Shown: positions 33,898-43,313, numbered from the stretch's first letter. The stretch: DNA of 64,000 bases from Halanaeroarchaeum sulfurireducens (GCF_001011115.1 NZ_CP008874.1:744001-808000); one strand, 5' to 3'. A program made the numbers and translations. Notes: generated from the sequence alone by a model not told the origin.

Positions 33898-35172
33898 ATG
33901 TCTTCGCCCACAGTCGCGATCGCAGGCGGGGGGCTCGCCGGACTGCGAACGGCCGAACGCCTCGCGTCGGCCGACGTCGACGTCCGCCTGTACGAGCGCG
34001 AACCCACGATCGGCGGCCGCGTCAAAACCGAACGGGAGGGGGCGTACCAGTTCGATCGGGGCTTTCAGGTACTCTTGACAGCGTATCCGGCGGTTAGGGA
34101 TGCTCTGGATTTGGACGCCCTCGACCTCCGTCGGTTCCCACCCGGTGCCACGGTCTGTCGGCCCAACCACCGGTCCACCATCGCCGACCCGATTCGCGCA
34201 CCTCGAAAACTGTTCGAAACGGCCTTCAGTCGAGACGTGACCGTCGGTGACAAATTCCGCATCGTCTCCTTGCGACGCGATCTCAGACGACGAACGGTCG
34301 GGGACATTTTCGGCGACGGTGACCGGACGATCCGCGAATATCTCCACGACCGCGGATTCTCGGATCGATTCGTGCGCCAGTTCGCGGCGCCGTTCTACGG
34401 CGGGATCACCCTGGACCGGTCGCTCTCCACGTCGAAACGGGTCTTCGAGTTCACGTTCAAGATGTTTGCCGAGGGTCACGCGGCCGTTCCGGCCGACGGT
34501 ATGGGCGCCGTCGCCGAGCAACTGGCCGGTGGGGCCCGGGACGCTGGCGCGACGCTCGAGACCGAAGCGACGGTCGAGCGAGTGGAGGCGACGGATGGGG
34601 GCGCGAACGTCGTCGTCGACGGAGACCGGATCGAGGCGGACGCGGTCGTGGTCGCGACCGACCCGCCGACGAGTGCACAACTGACGGACGTCGCGTCGAT
34701 CCCGACCAGCGGGAACGGGTGTGTCACCCAGTATTTCACCCTCTCCGAGGGACCGCCGCTCGAATCACAGCGATACATCATGTTGAACGCCTCGGGCGAG
34801 ATTCCCAATCAGATCGCGCCGATCGGCGTCGTGGCGCCCGAGTACGCGCCGGACGACGAGACGCTGTTGAGTGCAACGACCCTCGGCGATCCGTCGCTTT
34901 CCGAGGAGGAACTCGCCGACCGGACGCGGGAGACGCTCGCGAGCTGGTATCCCGAGGCGTCGGTCGAATCCATCTCTCTCGAGAAGACCATTCGCTGCTC
35001 ATTCGCGCAGTTTGACCAGCCACCCGGAATTCACGAATCGTTGCCGGCCGTCGACGACCCCGACGGGATGGTCTATCTCGCCGGTGATTACACCCGCTCA
35101 TCGTCGATCAATGGCGCCCTGGAGAGCGGGGCAACTGCCGCACGGGCCGTCCGCCGCGACCTACAACAGTGA
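33898..35172 (+). CDS. FAD-dependent amine oxidase/phytoene-desaturase-like oxidoreductase
   Basis: A 424-residue flavoprotein. It has an N-terminal dinucleotide loop GGGLAGLRTAERL (about 9-20) with ERE..IGGRVKTE (about 36-50), the amine oxidase/carotenoid desaturase signature, and a C-terminal FAD-binding AGDYTRSSSINGALESG (about 393-410). It is shorter than CrtI-type desaturases. Substrate unknown; it could be a protoporphyrinogen oxidase-like, amine oxidase or desaturase-like enzyme. A clear AAGGAGA lies about 8 bases before the ATG at 33898. Its last 12 bases overlap the end of the convergent phosphoesterase gene. Confidence 0.82.
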   Translation: MSSPTVAIAGGGLAGLRTAERLASADVDVRLYEREPTIGGRVKTEREGAYQFDRGFQVLLTAYPAVRDALDLDALDLRRFPPGATVCRPNHRSTIADPIRAPRKLFETAFSRDVTVGDKFRIVSLRRDLRRRTVGDIFGDGDRTIREYLHDRGFSDRFVRQFAAPFYGGITLDRSLSTSKRVFEFTFKMFAEGHAAVPADGMGAVAEQLAGGARDAGATLETEATVERVEATDGGANVVVDGDRIEADAVVVATDPPTSAQLTDVASIPTSGNGCVTQYFTLSEGPPLESQRYIMLNASGEIPNQIAPIGVVAPEYAPDDETLLSATTLGDPSLSEEELADRTRETLASWYPEASVESISLEKTIRCSFAQFDQPPGIHESLPAVDDPDGMVYLAGDYTRSSSINGALESGATAARAVRRDLQQ

Positions 35173-35853
35173 GCGGAGGGTTCCGAGCGGCGGGAACTCG
35201 AGCGGTCCGTCGTCCGTGGAGATGATGGGCCGACAGCGATCCAGGTCCGTAAGAAGGGGGGAGACGCTGTCCGCGGCGTCGAGGTCGTTGACGAGCGTTC
35301 CCCTGGCCAGTCGGGTGAACGCGGGGACGACGATCACCTCGGAGCCGTCGAACTGGTCGGCGCACGCGAGGGCGCAGGGATGCCGGGCGCCCTCCACGAG
35401 AATCGTCGGGTGTTCATGGCCGACGACGTAGCGCTTCGCGGCCACCGTTGGACGCCGATGTCCATGTGCGACGATCACGTCGTCCGACAGTCGGTATTCG
35501 GACTGGGTCGGCCCGCTCAGGAGTGTCGACAACATCGTATCGTGGTTCCCCTGGAGGACTGTGACCGTCGCGCCCGCGTCGTCGATGCGATCTTTCACGC
35601 CCCGCAGCGATTCGGAGACTCCGGTCGGAACCCGGTCGAAGGAGTGCAGAAGGTCGCCGGCGAGGACGACGTGGGACGGCGAAATGAGCTCGAGGTGAGT
35701 CGCGATCCTCTCGTGAATGTCGTCCCGCTCACCGACGGGCAATTCGACGGCGGACGAGCGATCGCGACCCAGGTGCAGGTCGGCGAGGACGAGCGTGTCG
35801 GCAGCCGGCAGGTAGAGTGTGCGATCCACCAGTTCGAAGTCTGCCGTCTTCAC
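35161..35853 (-). CDS. Calcineurin-like metallophosphoesterase
   Basis: A 230-residue metallophosphoesterase with all metal motifs: LADLHLG (about 23-29), LAGDLLHS (about 64-71), GNHD (about 101-104), and the late VAHGH and VGHEHP (about 129 and 143). This matches the archaeal YfcE/COG1407 group of DNA ligase-associated or nucleotide phosphoesterases. It is convergent with the FAD gene and divergent from the HTH regulator. The cellular substrate is unknown. Confidence 0.88.
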   Translation of the reverse strand: MKTADFELVDRTLYLPAADTLVLADLHLGRDRSSAVELPVGERDDIHERIATHLELISPSHVVLAGDLLHSFDRVPTGVSESLRGVKDRIDDAGATVTVLQGNHDTMLSTLLSGPTQSEYRLSDDVIVAHGHRRPTVAAKRYVVGHEHPTILVEGARHPCALACADQFDGSEVIVVPAFTRLARGTLVNDLDAADSVSPLLTDLDRCRPIISTDDGPLEFPPLGTLRSLL

Positions 35854-35933
35854 GATCGGAAAAAGGGCGTGGACGCCGAAAGCGGTGTCGGACGACCGAT
35901 GGGGGTTTGTGGATCCCGGACTATGCCGGAGGT

Positions 35934-36716
35934 ATGACCGAGGTCCTGGAGGACAAACGGACGGCGACGCGGTTTCGCATCCTGGTCGAGATAGCCGACC
36001 GGCAACCTGCCGTGAGTCAGGGCGAGATCGCCACCGCTGTCGGCGTCACAAGCCAGGCCGTCTCGGAGTACATTCGCGACCTCGTCGACGAGGACTTCGT
36101 CGAGAAGGAGGGGCGATCGCGGTACCGCGTCACCAACGAAGGGGTCGACTGGTTACTCCGTACGGCGAGCGACGTTCGGCGATTCGCGGATCACGTGACC
36201 GACGACGTTCTGGGCGGTGTCCACGAGGACGCCGCCATCGCGACCGGCGATATCGAGGTCGGAGACGTTGTCACCCTCTCGATGAAGGACGGACTGCTCC
36301 ACGCGACGCCCGGAGATAGGGGACCTGCGACCGGGGTCGCGACGACCGACGCGACGGCCGGCGAGGACGTTGGCGTCAGTGGGTTCGAGGGCGTCATGGA
36401 CTTCGACCCGGGGTCGGTTACCCTCTACCAGGTACCCCCCGCCAGGTCGGGCGGGAGCGACGCGGTCGACGCCCAGGCGCTTGCTGACCCCTGCGAGAAC
36501 GCCCCCGTCGTTCTCGCGGAGGGCGTCGAAGCCGTCGTTGCGGTTCGGAAAGCCGGCCTCGAACCGCAGTCCACGTTCGCCGCAGGCGACATAGCGGCCG
36601 CCGCCGCACAGCGGGGGGTGCGGGTGGTGGTCGTGGTGACGGCCGACGAGGTCGGTCGCGTGACGGATCCGCTTCGCGACGCTGGGACCTCCTACGAAGT
36701 CGCCGACTGGCCGTGA
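35934..36716 (+). CDS. Winged-helix transcriptional regulator (MarR-like) with C-terminal domain
   Basis: A 260-residue protein. Residues about 20-75 are a winged helix (VSQGEIATAVGVTSQAVSEYI recognition region, RYRVTNEGVDWLL wing). The rest (90-260) is a separate alpha/beta domain with repeated glycine-rich turns and a VRVVVVVTADEVGRV segment that could bind a ligand. Such two-domain proteins recur in archaea and I recall the C-terminal region being called DUF7839, but I am not certain. ATG 35934 has GGAGG just before it, closer than usual. Regulon unknown. Confidence 0.72.
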   Translation: MTEVLEDKRTATRFRILVEIADRQPAVSQGEIATAVGVTSQAVSEYIRDLVDEDFVEKEGRSRYRVTNEGVDWLLRTASDVRRFADHVTDDVLGGVHEDAAIATGDIEVGDVVTLSMKDGLLHATPGDRGPATGVATTDATAGEDVGVSGFEGVMDFDPGSVTLYQVPPARSGGSDAVDAQALADPCENAPVVLAEGVEAVVAVRKAGLEPQSTFAAGDIAAAAAQRGVRVVVVVTADEVGRVTDPLRDAGTSYEVADWP

Positions 36717-36749
36717 AACACGAAATCAGGAGAAGCGTCGTCGACCTGC

Positions 36750-37505
36750 CTATCCGATATATCGAAGGTCGTCTTCGCCGCCGGGGCTCGGGCCGTCGTC
36801 CATCTCTTCGAGTCGACCGAGGACCTTTTCCATCTCTTCAGCCCGGTCGTCCAGTGCGTCGTACGCCACGTCGATATCGAGGAGATCCTCCAGCACCTCG
36901 AGGACCGCGCGAGCACTCATCGGATCCACGACGTAGCCGCTGGTCTCGCCCATGACACAGGCCGCGTCCAGCCCGCGCCGACCACCCATGCCAAGCAGGA
37001 GACCGCTCGTCCCCACGATGCCGCCTTCCGGTTCCTCTTCCCGAAACTCGACACCGACGTTTTCGAGGGCCGTCTTACGATCCTCGTTCGAAACCGCTCC
37101 GAGGACCGAGTAGTCCTCGATGAGTTCTCCCGTCGGAACCCCGCCGAGAGCGATCACCTCCTCAGCGCCAACGGACTCGGCGATGTCGAGAAATACGTCC
37201 GTGAGTCGGTAGTGGCCAGCGCCGTCACTCGCCTGGTGGTTCCCTGTCAAGACGAGCAGATCCCGTCCCTCGGTTTCGATGGCGTAGAATTTCGAGTGGG
37301 CCAGGGTCCCGGTGCCATTCTCGTCGATGACCACCTGTGGCGGGAAGTGTTCGGAGTAGACCTGCCTGACGAGCTGACTCTCCATCTCCTCGACGAGATG
37401 TTCGGCGACGAGTTTCCCCACGTGACCGACCCCCGGCAACCCCTCGATGAAGACGGGGTAGTCGAGTTCCACGGCCTCGACCTCCTCGACTTCGATTTCG
37501 TTCAT
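36750..37505 (-). CDS. PAC2-family proteasome assembly chaperone-like protein
   Basis: A 251-residue PAC2 (COG2047/PF09754) protein. Markers are FIEGLPGVGHVGKLVAEHL near residue 17, LVLTGNHQASDGAGHY near 87, a LGGVPTGEL segment near 123 and GTSGLLLGMGGRRGLDAACVMGETSGY near 165-190. Archaeal homologues are related to eukaryotic proteasome assembly chaperones. It lies 4 bases downstream of nop10 in the same-strand cluster eL44-eS27-aIF2-alpha-Nop10-PAC2, a conserved archaeal translation neighbourhood. The C-terminus is acidic and helical. Confidence 0.88.
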   Translation of the reverse strand: MNEIEVEEVEAVELDYPVFIEGLPGVGHVGKLVAEHLVEEMESQLVRQVYSEHFPPQVVIDENGTGTLAHSKFYAIETEGRDLLVLTGNHQASDGAGHYRLTDVFLDIAESVGAEEVIALGGVPTGELIEDYSVLGAVSNEDRKTALENVGVEFREEEPEGGIVGTSGLLLGMGGRRGLDAACVMGETSGYVVDPMSARAVLEVLEDLLDIDVAYDALDDRAEEMEKVLGRLEEMDDGPSPGGEDDLRYIG

Positions 37506-37509
37506 ACCG

Positions 37510-37692
37510 CTATTCGCGAACGCGCCGCTTAAGAGCGCGTCGGTACTCGCCGTAGGGGTCTGCGGGATCGAACGGTGCGGGAGCGCTGTTAGCTGTGGGG
37601 CCGCCACACTCGGGGCAGTGAGAAGAGAGCGTGTACACCGGGCGGTCGTGTTCGGTTTCCCACGACGCACACACCCGGATGTCGGCTTTCAT
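37510..37692 (-). CDS. nop10: H/ACA ribonucleoprotein Nop10
   Basis: A 60-residue Nop10, a component of the H/ACA RNP that guides pseudouridylation of rRNA. It shows the family signature [19 protein letters not shown] followed by DPYGEYRR. The N-terminal cysteines usual for a zinc ribbon in other archaea are reduced to one (RVCASW), so one zinc pair may be altered here. It overlaps the aIF2-alpha stop by 4 bases and precedes the PAC2 gene by 4. Confidence 0.92.
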   Translation of the reverse strand: MKADIRVCASWETEHDRPVYTLSSHCPECGGPTANSAPAPFDPADPYGEYRRALKRRVRE

Positions 37693-38489
37693 TCCGTGTC
37701 CGTCTGACGATCGCGATGGAAGGTGCCGGTACCGCCCGCCTCGTCGATGGACGTGATGGCGCGGTCGGCGGCCGCCTCGAGTTCGTCCTCGGCGGTCTTG
37801 TAGTTCGGTGCCTGAACCCGAATGCGGTACTCCGGCGAACCGACGTAGGTGACGTCCAGATCGATCTCATCGGGAACCTCGCCGTCCCCTTCCGCGGCCT
37901 CGAGGGCGCCGCGCACGTCGTCGACGCCGCTCGGGTTGGGCGATTCGAGCTGTACGTACCCGGTCACCGTCACGTACGGAACGGAGACGTTCTCACGGGC
38001 GGTTTCGATGATGCGATCGCGCTCGTCGTCGGAGAGATCGACCGGTTCGAGTGCCTCCTTGCCGTGAATGGCGGCCTGCTCGAAACCGTCGTACAGGCTG
38101 CCAAATTCGGAAAGGAGCGCGTTTGCGACGCGGCCGAACGTCTCGTCGTCCATATCCTCGCCGAAGGCGAGCGAGAGCCATTTATCGGCCTTCTGTTCGT
38201 TCTTCCACTCCTGAATCTTGTCGGACCGCTGGTGGTCGTTGACGTCCTTGATCGAGAGATCGATCTGCTGGGAGGACTCGTCGACGTCGAGGACCTTCGC
38301 GACGACGGTCTGCCCCTCGCTTACGTGGTCGCGAACGTTCTTGATCCACCCCGAGGCGACTTCGCTGACGTGGGCCAGCCCGCGCTTGTCCTCGTACTCC
38401 TCGAGGTCGATGAAGACCCCGAAATCCTCGATCTCGTCGACCTTTCCGACGACCAACTCGCCCTGCTCGGGCCACCCCTCGTATTTCAT
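37689..38489 (-). CDS. eif2a: Translation initiation factor aIF2 alpha subunit
   Basis: A 266-residue alpha subunit of the archaeal ternary complex that brings Met-tRNAi to the ribosome. The N-terminal S1 domain has [22 protein letters not shown] and the typical [17 protein letters not shown] near residue 40; it is followed by a helical domain and a C-terminal alpha/beta domain. The regulatory Ser of eukaryotic eIF2-alpha is not obvious. It overlaps eS27 upstream and Nop10 downstream by 4 bases each. Confidence 0.95.
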   Translation of the reverse strand: MKYEGWPEQGELVVGKVDEIEDFGVFIDLEEYEDKRGLAHVSEVASGWIKNVRDHVSEGQTVVAKVLDVDESSQQIDLSIKDVNDHQRSDKIQEWKNEQKADKWLSLAFGEDMDDETFGRVANALLSEFGSLYDGFEQAAIHGKEALEPVDLSDDERDRIIETARENVSVPYVTVTGYVQLESPNPSGVDDVRGALEAAEGDGEVPDEIDLDVTYVGSPEYRIRVQAPNYKTAEDELEAAADRAITSIDEAGGTGTFHRDRQTDTE

Positions 38490-38659
38490 CGCGCTTCGAC
38501 GACCTCGGTCACGTCGGCGTCGATGTCGGCCAGGCCACCGGTCGGCCGGGCGAGCGTGTTACCGCAGACGGCGCAGGCGACCGTTGTCGACGCCTTCTCG
38601 AAGAGCGTCTGTTCGTTCTCACAATCTGGGCACTGAACAGTGATGAATCGTCCTGCCAT
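38486..38659 (-). CDS. rps27e: Ribosomal protein eS27
   Basis: A 57-residue zinc-ribbon small-subunit protein: [20 protein letters not shown] with CPDC and later CAVCG supplies the four zinc ligands. ATG 38659 is chosen by homology ([10 protein letters not shown]); an upstream extension overlaps eL44. It lies 2 bases after the eL44 stop. Confidence 0.95.
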   Translation of the reverse strand: MAGRFITVQCPDCENEQTLFEKASTTVACAVCGNTLARPTGGLADIDADVTEVVEAR

Positions 38660-38661
38660 GG

Positions 38662-38943
38662 TTATTCCTGGAATTCGACTTTGCCGGCGCGCCATCCCTC
38701 GCGGAGGTGGGCGTTGCCGCACTCGCTGCACCGATACTTGAAGTCCGTTTTCTTGGTGGGCTTATCGCCACCTGGCACCTTGGAGAACTTGCCCGCGTTC
38801 CCGATGGTGGACTTGCCGCGTCGCTCCTGACGGGCAGCCCATTTCATCCCGGTCTGACGGCCCGTTCGGACCTTTTCGATCTCGATCTCCGTGTGCGTAT
38901 CGCAGTTCGGACAGTAGCTTGTGATGCGTCGTGGAATCTGCAT
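38662..38943 (-). CDS. rpl44e: Ribosomal protein eL42 (L44e)
   Basis: A 93-residue large-subunit protein with two CxxC pairs (CPNC at 11-14 and CSEC at about 72-75) and the basic [18 protein letters not shown] ending. It is the first gene of the translation cluster; AT-rich TTTTAAG at 38983-38989 and TTAATT at 38951 upstream suggest the promoter. Confidence 0.95.
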   Translation of the reverse strand: MQIPRRITSYCPNCDTHTEIEIEKVRTGRQTGMKWAARQERRGKSTIGNAGKFSKVPGGDKPTKKTDFKYRCSECGNAHLREGWRAGKVEFQE

Positions 38944-39116
38944 AGCGAATTAACCCGTTAGCAAGTGCTTCGGGAGGGGTGCTTAAAATCAATTTGGTTC
39001 CGACCCGGCATACAGCGGTCTCACCGGAATGGGCTGGTCCCTCCAGCCGGGCCCCCGCCCGACGACCGTCGATGCCGTCCGAAACGTTTACTCCCATTTA
39101 CGCAAAAGTCCGGTGT

Positions 39117-39383
39117 ATGAAACGGATCATCATCCACGGCGACCCCGATGTCCGGAAGGAAGGCGTCGTCGAGGTCGAGGGCGAGGAATACACGTTGTTT
39201 CAGGTCACCCGGAACGGCGACTGGCACGGTCCCGATCGTGTCCAGCTCTGGTGTATCGCCGGTTCGCCCGATGAGCGTGAGGATTTCGAACGCCGCAACT
39301 TCGTCCCGCAGTTCCTCGAGGTCGACGCCGTGGACGCCGAGGACGTCACCGTGAAAAAGCGCGCCGGCGACCTCGCGATCTAA
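39117..39383 (+). CDS. HAH_0734-family small protein
   Basis: An 88-residue acidic protein starting MKRIIIHGDPDVRKEGVV with the segment NGDWHGPDRVQLWCIAG. I recall this as the haloarchaeal HAH_0734 family, of unknown function. ATG 39117 is supported by a TATA-like GTTTACT at 39085-39092. It is divergent from the ribosomal cluster and convergent with the DUF2298 gene. Confidence 0.72.
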   Translation: MKRIIIHGDPDVRKEGVVEVEGEEYTLFQVTRNGDWHGPDRVQLWCIAGSPDEREDFERRNFVPQFLEVDAVDAEDVTVKKRAGDLAI

Positions 39384-39401
39384 CGACGAGAATCGATCCG
39401 G

Positions 39402-41678
39402 TCACGCGGTCAGCTCCGATTCGTCCACGCGGTAGATCGTCACCCACTCGTCCTCGTACGCGACCGAGATTCCCGGTTCGTCGCCGTACGAGTGACGCTC
39501 GTATCGTTCGCGTTCGACGGGGCCGACGTACATGTACGTGACGTCGTAGCGGTCCAACAGGTTGGCGCGCGTCCGCTGATCGGACGTCTCGAAGATGGCG
39601 TCGACGTCTCTGACTCGTGAGCGGTACGCCTCACCCCCCCGATAGCCGATCTCGTGTGACCAGCCCGCCACCGTCGGAACGCCGGTCATGCTCGACGGCG
39701 CGTTCACCCACTCGTAGATCGACTCGCCCGGTGCGGAGACCATGGTTGGCTGCCCGCTCCGGTCGCCGACCCACTCGATCGCCGCGGCCTCGTGTGGATG
39801 ATCGGCCTCGATATACGCGTGCGCGTCGAGTGTCGGGCTCCCGGATTGCCCGCCGACCGTCGTTGCGATGGCGAACCCGGCGTAGATGGACGTGGAAACG
39901 AGAAGTACAACGAGCAGGACCGTGGCCACGCTTCCCGCAGTCTCCGTATCCCGCCCCGTTCTCCCCCGAAGCGTTCGACCGAACCGTCGGACACTTGGTT
40001 TGATTGGGGGCAGCCCCGCGGTCATTGCTCCGACGGCGACGGTCCACAGCGCCCACACCTGGGCGTACACCTTGAAGACCGTGTTGAGCCGCCCCGGCCC
40101 TGCCTGCTCGATAACGTAGACGAACTCGACGAGGACGAGCAACCCCATGACGCCAACGACCAGAACGGTCTCGAAGTTCACGTCACCGCCCGTTCGCAGG
40201 AGATACCAGGCACCGAGTAATACGGGCCCGAACAGGCCGACTGCGGGGACTCCGAGGGCGGAAGTCACCCCGATCGCAGCGATTGCGAGGAGTCCCACTA
40301 TCGCGAGGCGGTCGCGTGAGTGCCCGCGCCCGAGGTAGGGTACCGTGATGGCCAGGAACCCACCGTGGACGACGAGCAAACCGGCCAGCCGGCTCGGCGA
40401 CTCCGGAAACAGGCCGATGGATCGGCCGGTCGCCGGCCCCAGGAGGAACGGGGCAACCGAGATTGCTCCGAGGGCTGCGATGACTCCGGCAAGGACCGTT
40501 GCAACAGCGATACGCGCACTTTCCTGGCGGAGGATACCGGCATCGGCGACCCGATCGAATCTTGCTGCCACCCGCGTCGGGAGGAGCCGCCAGGGCGGCG
40601 TCGGCGCGAAGAGTAGGGTCAACCACGTGATCCCAACCAATGCGGGGGCGCTCCAGGTGTTCACGACGAGCAGCAGTCCGACCACGGGCGGGATCGCGAG
40701 AAACACGAGTCCCGCCCGTCGAAACGCGTCCTCCTCGGTGGTCCGCCAGTACGCGTAGGCCAGTCCCACGCCGAGCAGGAGGAACACCGGACTCATCATG
40801 TGACCGTGGAGGTCGCCGTTGAGGAACGCGAAGAAGGGGAACTCCGTGATGAAGGTGCCGTCCGACGCCCCCCGCTCCATCACCCGGCTCGCAAACCAGT
40901 AGTGAAAATTCGACGGTCCGGTCGCGAGCCATTTCACGTCGATCGACGCGAGATCGGCGAGCCTATCGCCAAGGGTCGTCGGCAGCGCCCAGACGAGCAG
41001 TCGGATCGGTGGCGAGAGGTTGCTCGCCAGTGCGACGAAGAACGCGGCGACCGCGCCGCCACGCCCGTAGGAACCACCACGTCCCGCGCCCATCGCACCG
41101 CCGATCCCCCACGCCGCGGTCACGAACGCCGCGTAATAGCCAGCGAGCGCGAGGTTGTAGGCGTATTTCGCCGCAGTGTCAGTGAGCTGAGCGAACATCG
41201 CCGCGAGCATGTGTCCGCCGTAGTAGTACTGAACGGGCTCGTTCGCGAACCACATGTCCTCCGGCGGGAGGCTCCCTGCACGGAGCAGGGATGCGAGCAA
41301 TCCGAAATCCAGGAATTTTTCGCCACCGACCGGATGGACGGCCGGGTCGTAGGCTCTAATACCCACCAGCAAAAGGAATGCGAGCGTGAACACGAGCGCA
41401 GCGTCGCGGTAGCGCCGCCAGTGAACCTCGACGCCGTGGCGCATCGCCAGCCCGGAACCAACGACGAGGGAGACCAGCGCCGCGATCGCCGTTTCCGGCC
41501 CGAAGGTCGCCTGGCCGATCCAGTAGCCCACGAACGCGAGCCACGCGAATGCGAACGGGATCGCGAGACCTGCTCCCCGGTCCGGGAGCGTCGCGAACAC
41601 GGCGCTTCCCGCCGGAAGCGCGACCGCGCCGAGGGCGAGGAAGAGGCCAAGCCAGACGACGACCAGTCCGTATTCCAC
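39402..41678 (-). CDS. DUF2298 polytopic membrane protein (YYY domain)
   Basis: A 758-residue membrane protein with many hydrophobic helices and the signature VQYYYGGHMLA near residue 145, matching DUF2298 (a domain shared by Chloroflexi and archaea). A second marker is NGDLHGHMMSPV near 255. These proteins resemble membrane glycosyltransferases of the GT-C type; the extra-membrane tail after the last helix (about residue 620 on) is soluble. The GTG start at 41678 is chosen because a TATA box (GTATATC at 41701-41707) lies about 25 bases before it and the protein then begins with its first TM helix. It is divergent from a GT2 glycosyltransferase and GtrA, suggesting glycolipid or glycan assembly. 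Confidence 0.85.
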   Translation of the reverse strand: MEYGLVVVWLGLFLALGAVALPAGSAVFATLPDRGAGLAIPFAFAWLAFVGYWIGQATFGPETAIAALVSLVVGSGLAMRHGVEVHWRRYRDAALVFTLAFLLLVGIRAYDPAVHPVGGEKFLDFGLLASLLRAGSLPPEDMWFANEPVQYYYGGHMLAAMFAQLTDTAAKYAYNLALAGYYAAFVTAAWGIGGAMGAGRGGSYGRGGAVAAFFVALASNLSPPIRLLVWALPTTLGDRLADLASIDVKWLATGPSNFHYWFASRVMERGASDGTFITEFPFFAFLNGDLHGHMMSPVFLLLGVGLAYAYWRTTEEDAFRRAGLVFLAIPPVVGLLLVVNTWSAPALVGITWLTLLFAPTPPWRLLPTRVAARFDRVADAGILRQESARIAVATVLAGVIAALGAISVAPFLLGPATGRSIGLFPESPSRLAGLLVVHGGFLAITVPYLGRGHSRDRLAIVGLLAIAAIGVTSALGVPAVGLFGPVLLGAWYLLRTGGDVNFETVLVVGVMGLLVLVEFVYVIEQAGPGRLNTVFKVYAQVWALWTVAVGAMTAGLPPIKPSVRRFGRTLRGRTGRDTETAGSVATVLLVVLLVSTSIYAGFAIATTVGGQSGSPTLDAHAYIEADHPHEAAAIEWVGDRSGQPTMVSAPGESIYEWVNAPSSMTGVPTVAGWSHEIGYRGGEAYRSRVRDVDAIFETSDQRTRANLLDRYDVTYMYVGPVERERYERHSYGDEPGISVAYEDEWVTIYRVDESELTA

Positions 41679-41771
41679 ATCGGGAGTACCACACCTCTCC
41701 GATATACTCCTTGTGGAGTCGAGCGCGCCGATTCGAATGGCTTTACCTCGTGGATCCGCGTACCGTACACA

Positions 41772-42545
41772 ATGAGTTCGAGCGTGGGCGTCGTCGTGCC
41801 GGCCTATCGCCCGGACGTCGACGTCCTTCGGCGGTACCTGGGGGAACTCCACGCGGTCCTGGACCCTGCGGTTCTTCGCGTGGAACTGGACGCTCCATCG
41901 CCCGAGACGGTGACGGCGCTGTCGGACACCCCGGCGGAGGTCTCAACCGCCGACGAACGCCGGGGAAAGGGCGCCGCGATTACTGCGGGATTCGAGGCTC
42001 TCGAAACCGACGTGCTCGCGTTCGCCGACGCGGACGGAAGTACCCCTGCGGAATCCATCGAGGCCGTCGTCACCCCGGTTCGGGCCGGCGAGGTGGACCT
42101 CGCAGTCGGATCGCGCCGCCATCCGGACGCGGACGTCCGGTCACATCAATCGCTCCTGCGGCGCCGACTGGGAGATGCCTTCGCCTGGCTGGCCCGCCGG
42201 GCGCTCGACGTGTCGCTGTTCGATTACCAGTGCGGCGCGAAGGCGCTGTCCCGGCCGACCTGGGAGTCGATCCGATCGCATCTCTACGAACCCGGTTTCG
42301 CCTGGGATCTGGAACTCGTCTCGATGGCCGCGGCGACCGGTGCTCGCATCCGAGAAGTGCCGGTCACCTGGATCGACCACCCGGAGAGTACCGTGGCGCC
42401 CCGTACGGTCGTGCCCGAGATGATCGCCGGCCTCGTCGCTACCCGTCACCGAGCCCGACTGCTCGACGACGACCCGCTGTCCGAGGCTCTGGACGTGTAT
42501 CGAAACCGATCCTCACCGCTCGTCGCCCGCATGGACCGAAAATGA
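41772..42545 (+). CDS. Family 2 glycosyltransferase (dolichyl-phosphate-sugar synthase-like)
   Basis: A 257-residue GT2 enzyme. It starts with SVGVVVPAYRPD, has ERRGKGAAITAGFEAL near residue 59 and the metal-binding FADADGST near 86, then QCGAKALSRP and FAWDLELV (about 155-185), a layout close to dolichyl-phosphate glucose/mannose synthases of the AglD or AglJ type. It lacks the C-terminal TM helices of AglD. It overlaps gtrA-like by 4 bases (ATGA), so the pair likely synthesises and flips a polyprenyl-linked sugar. Confidence 0.85.
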   Translation: MSSSVGVVVPAYRPDVDVLRRYLGELHAVLDPAVLRVELDAPSPETVTALSDTPAEVSTADERRGKGAAITAGFEALETDVLAFADADGSTPAESIEAVVTPVRAGEVDLAVGSRRHPDADVRSHQSLLRRRLGDAFAWLARRALDVSLFDYQCGAKALSRPTWESIRSHLYEPGFAWDLELVSMAAATGARIREVPVTWIDHPESTVAPRTVVPEMIAGLVATRHRARLLDDDPLSEALDVYRNRSSPLVARMDRK

Positions 42546-43018
42546 CGGGTCCGGACGCCCCGATGACGGCGATCCAGAGACGGTTGCGCGCCCTCGCGTC
42601 CGGTGTTCGATTTGGGCAGTTCCTCTCCGTCGGCATCGTGGGCGCCGTCCTCGATACGACGGTCACGCTGACACTGACGAACACTGTGGGGGTCCATCCG
42701 GACCTCTCCAAGTTCGTCGGTGCCGAAGCCGCCATCCTCCTGATGTTCCTCGTCAACGACCGCTGGACGTTCGCGGGCGAGGGCGCCGTTGGCCTCCTGC
42801 CGGCGCTCCGGCGCCTTCTCACGTCGAACGTGGTCAGGGTCGGCGGACTCACGGTCCAGTTGCTCACCTATCACGTGGTTCGACAGTTCTCGATCACGAT
42901 TCCCGTCCTCGGCGTCGACCTCTACAGTGTAATCGCCATCGGTATCGCCATCGGGGCCGGGTTCATCGTCAACTACCTCGCGGAGAGTCTGTTCACCTGG
43001 CGCGTCCACGCCGAGTGA
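42542..43018 (+). CDS. GtrA-family membrane protein
   Basis: A 158-residue protein with four hydrophobic segments and the GtrA signature FGQFLSVGIVGAVLDTTVT (about residues 23-42) and FLVNDRWTFAG (about 68-78). GtrA-like proteins are proposed to flip polyprenyl-phosphate sugars or partner GT2 enzymes. The gene is coupled by overlap to the GT2 gene. Confidence 0.88.
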   Translation: MTGPDAPMTAIQRRLRALASGVRFGQFLSVGIVGAVLDTTVTLTLTNTVGVHPDLSKFVGAEAAILLMFLVNDRWTFAGEGAVGLLPALRRLLTSNVVRVGGLTVQLLTYHVVRQFSITIPVLGVDLYSVIAIGIAIGAGFIVNYLAESLFTWRVHAE

Positions 43019-43040
43019 GCGGGCGGTAATCGGGACGCCT

Positions 43041-43167
43041 TCGCAGCCTATCGGCTGCTCGGTGGGTGGTCGCTCAGAAATATAGCGGGAGGTAGATTTG
43101 AACCAAGTCCAGACGGTCGCTCACTTCGTTCGCGCTGCGACTGGCCGGGCTCAAATCTCCTCGACAT
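43041..43167. repeat. tRNA-derived repeat, copy 1 (127 bp)
   Basis: Almost identical to copy 2 (one mismatch). It contains a hairpin GCAGCC-tatc-GGCTGC, then at 43082-43103 an exact 22-base copy of the 3' end (acceptor and T arm) of the initiator tRNA at 43376-43450, then a palindromic body ending GGGCTCAAATCTCCTCGAC, a near-inverse of that tRNA fragment. Confidence 0.9.
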
Positions 43168-43186
43168 ATTTCTTCGCTCCGACACC

Positions 43187-43313
43187 TCGCAGCCTATCGG
43201 CTGCTCGGTGGGTTGTCGCTCAGAAATATAGCGGGAGGTAGATTTGAACCAAGTCCAGACGGTCGCTCACTTCGTTCGCGCTGCGACTGGCCGGGCTCAA
43301 ATCTCCTCGACAT
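43187..43313. repeat. tRNA-derived repeat, copy 2 (127 bp)
   Basis: Second copy, offset 146 bases from copy 1, with the tRNA 3'-end fragment at 43228-43249. The real tRNA 3' end follows a further 147 bases on, giving three evenly spaced copies. The inner stretch CCAGACGGTCGC...GCGACTGG can form a long hairpin. Confidence 0.9.

Noticed and set aside
40800-41771. Long N-terminal extension of the glycosyltransferase frame
   Set aside because: It is the antisense of the DUF2298 gene; the GT2 fold starts at ATG 41772.
43041-43313. CRISPR-like array
   Set aside because: Only two long copies, units of 127 bp with no spacers and no cas genes; the content is tRNA-derived.
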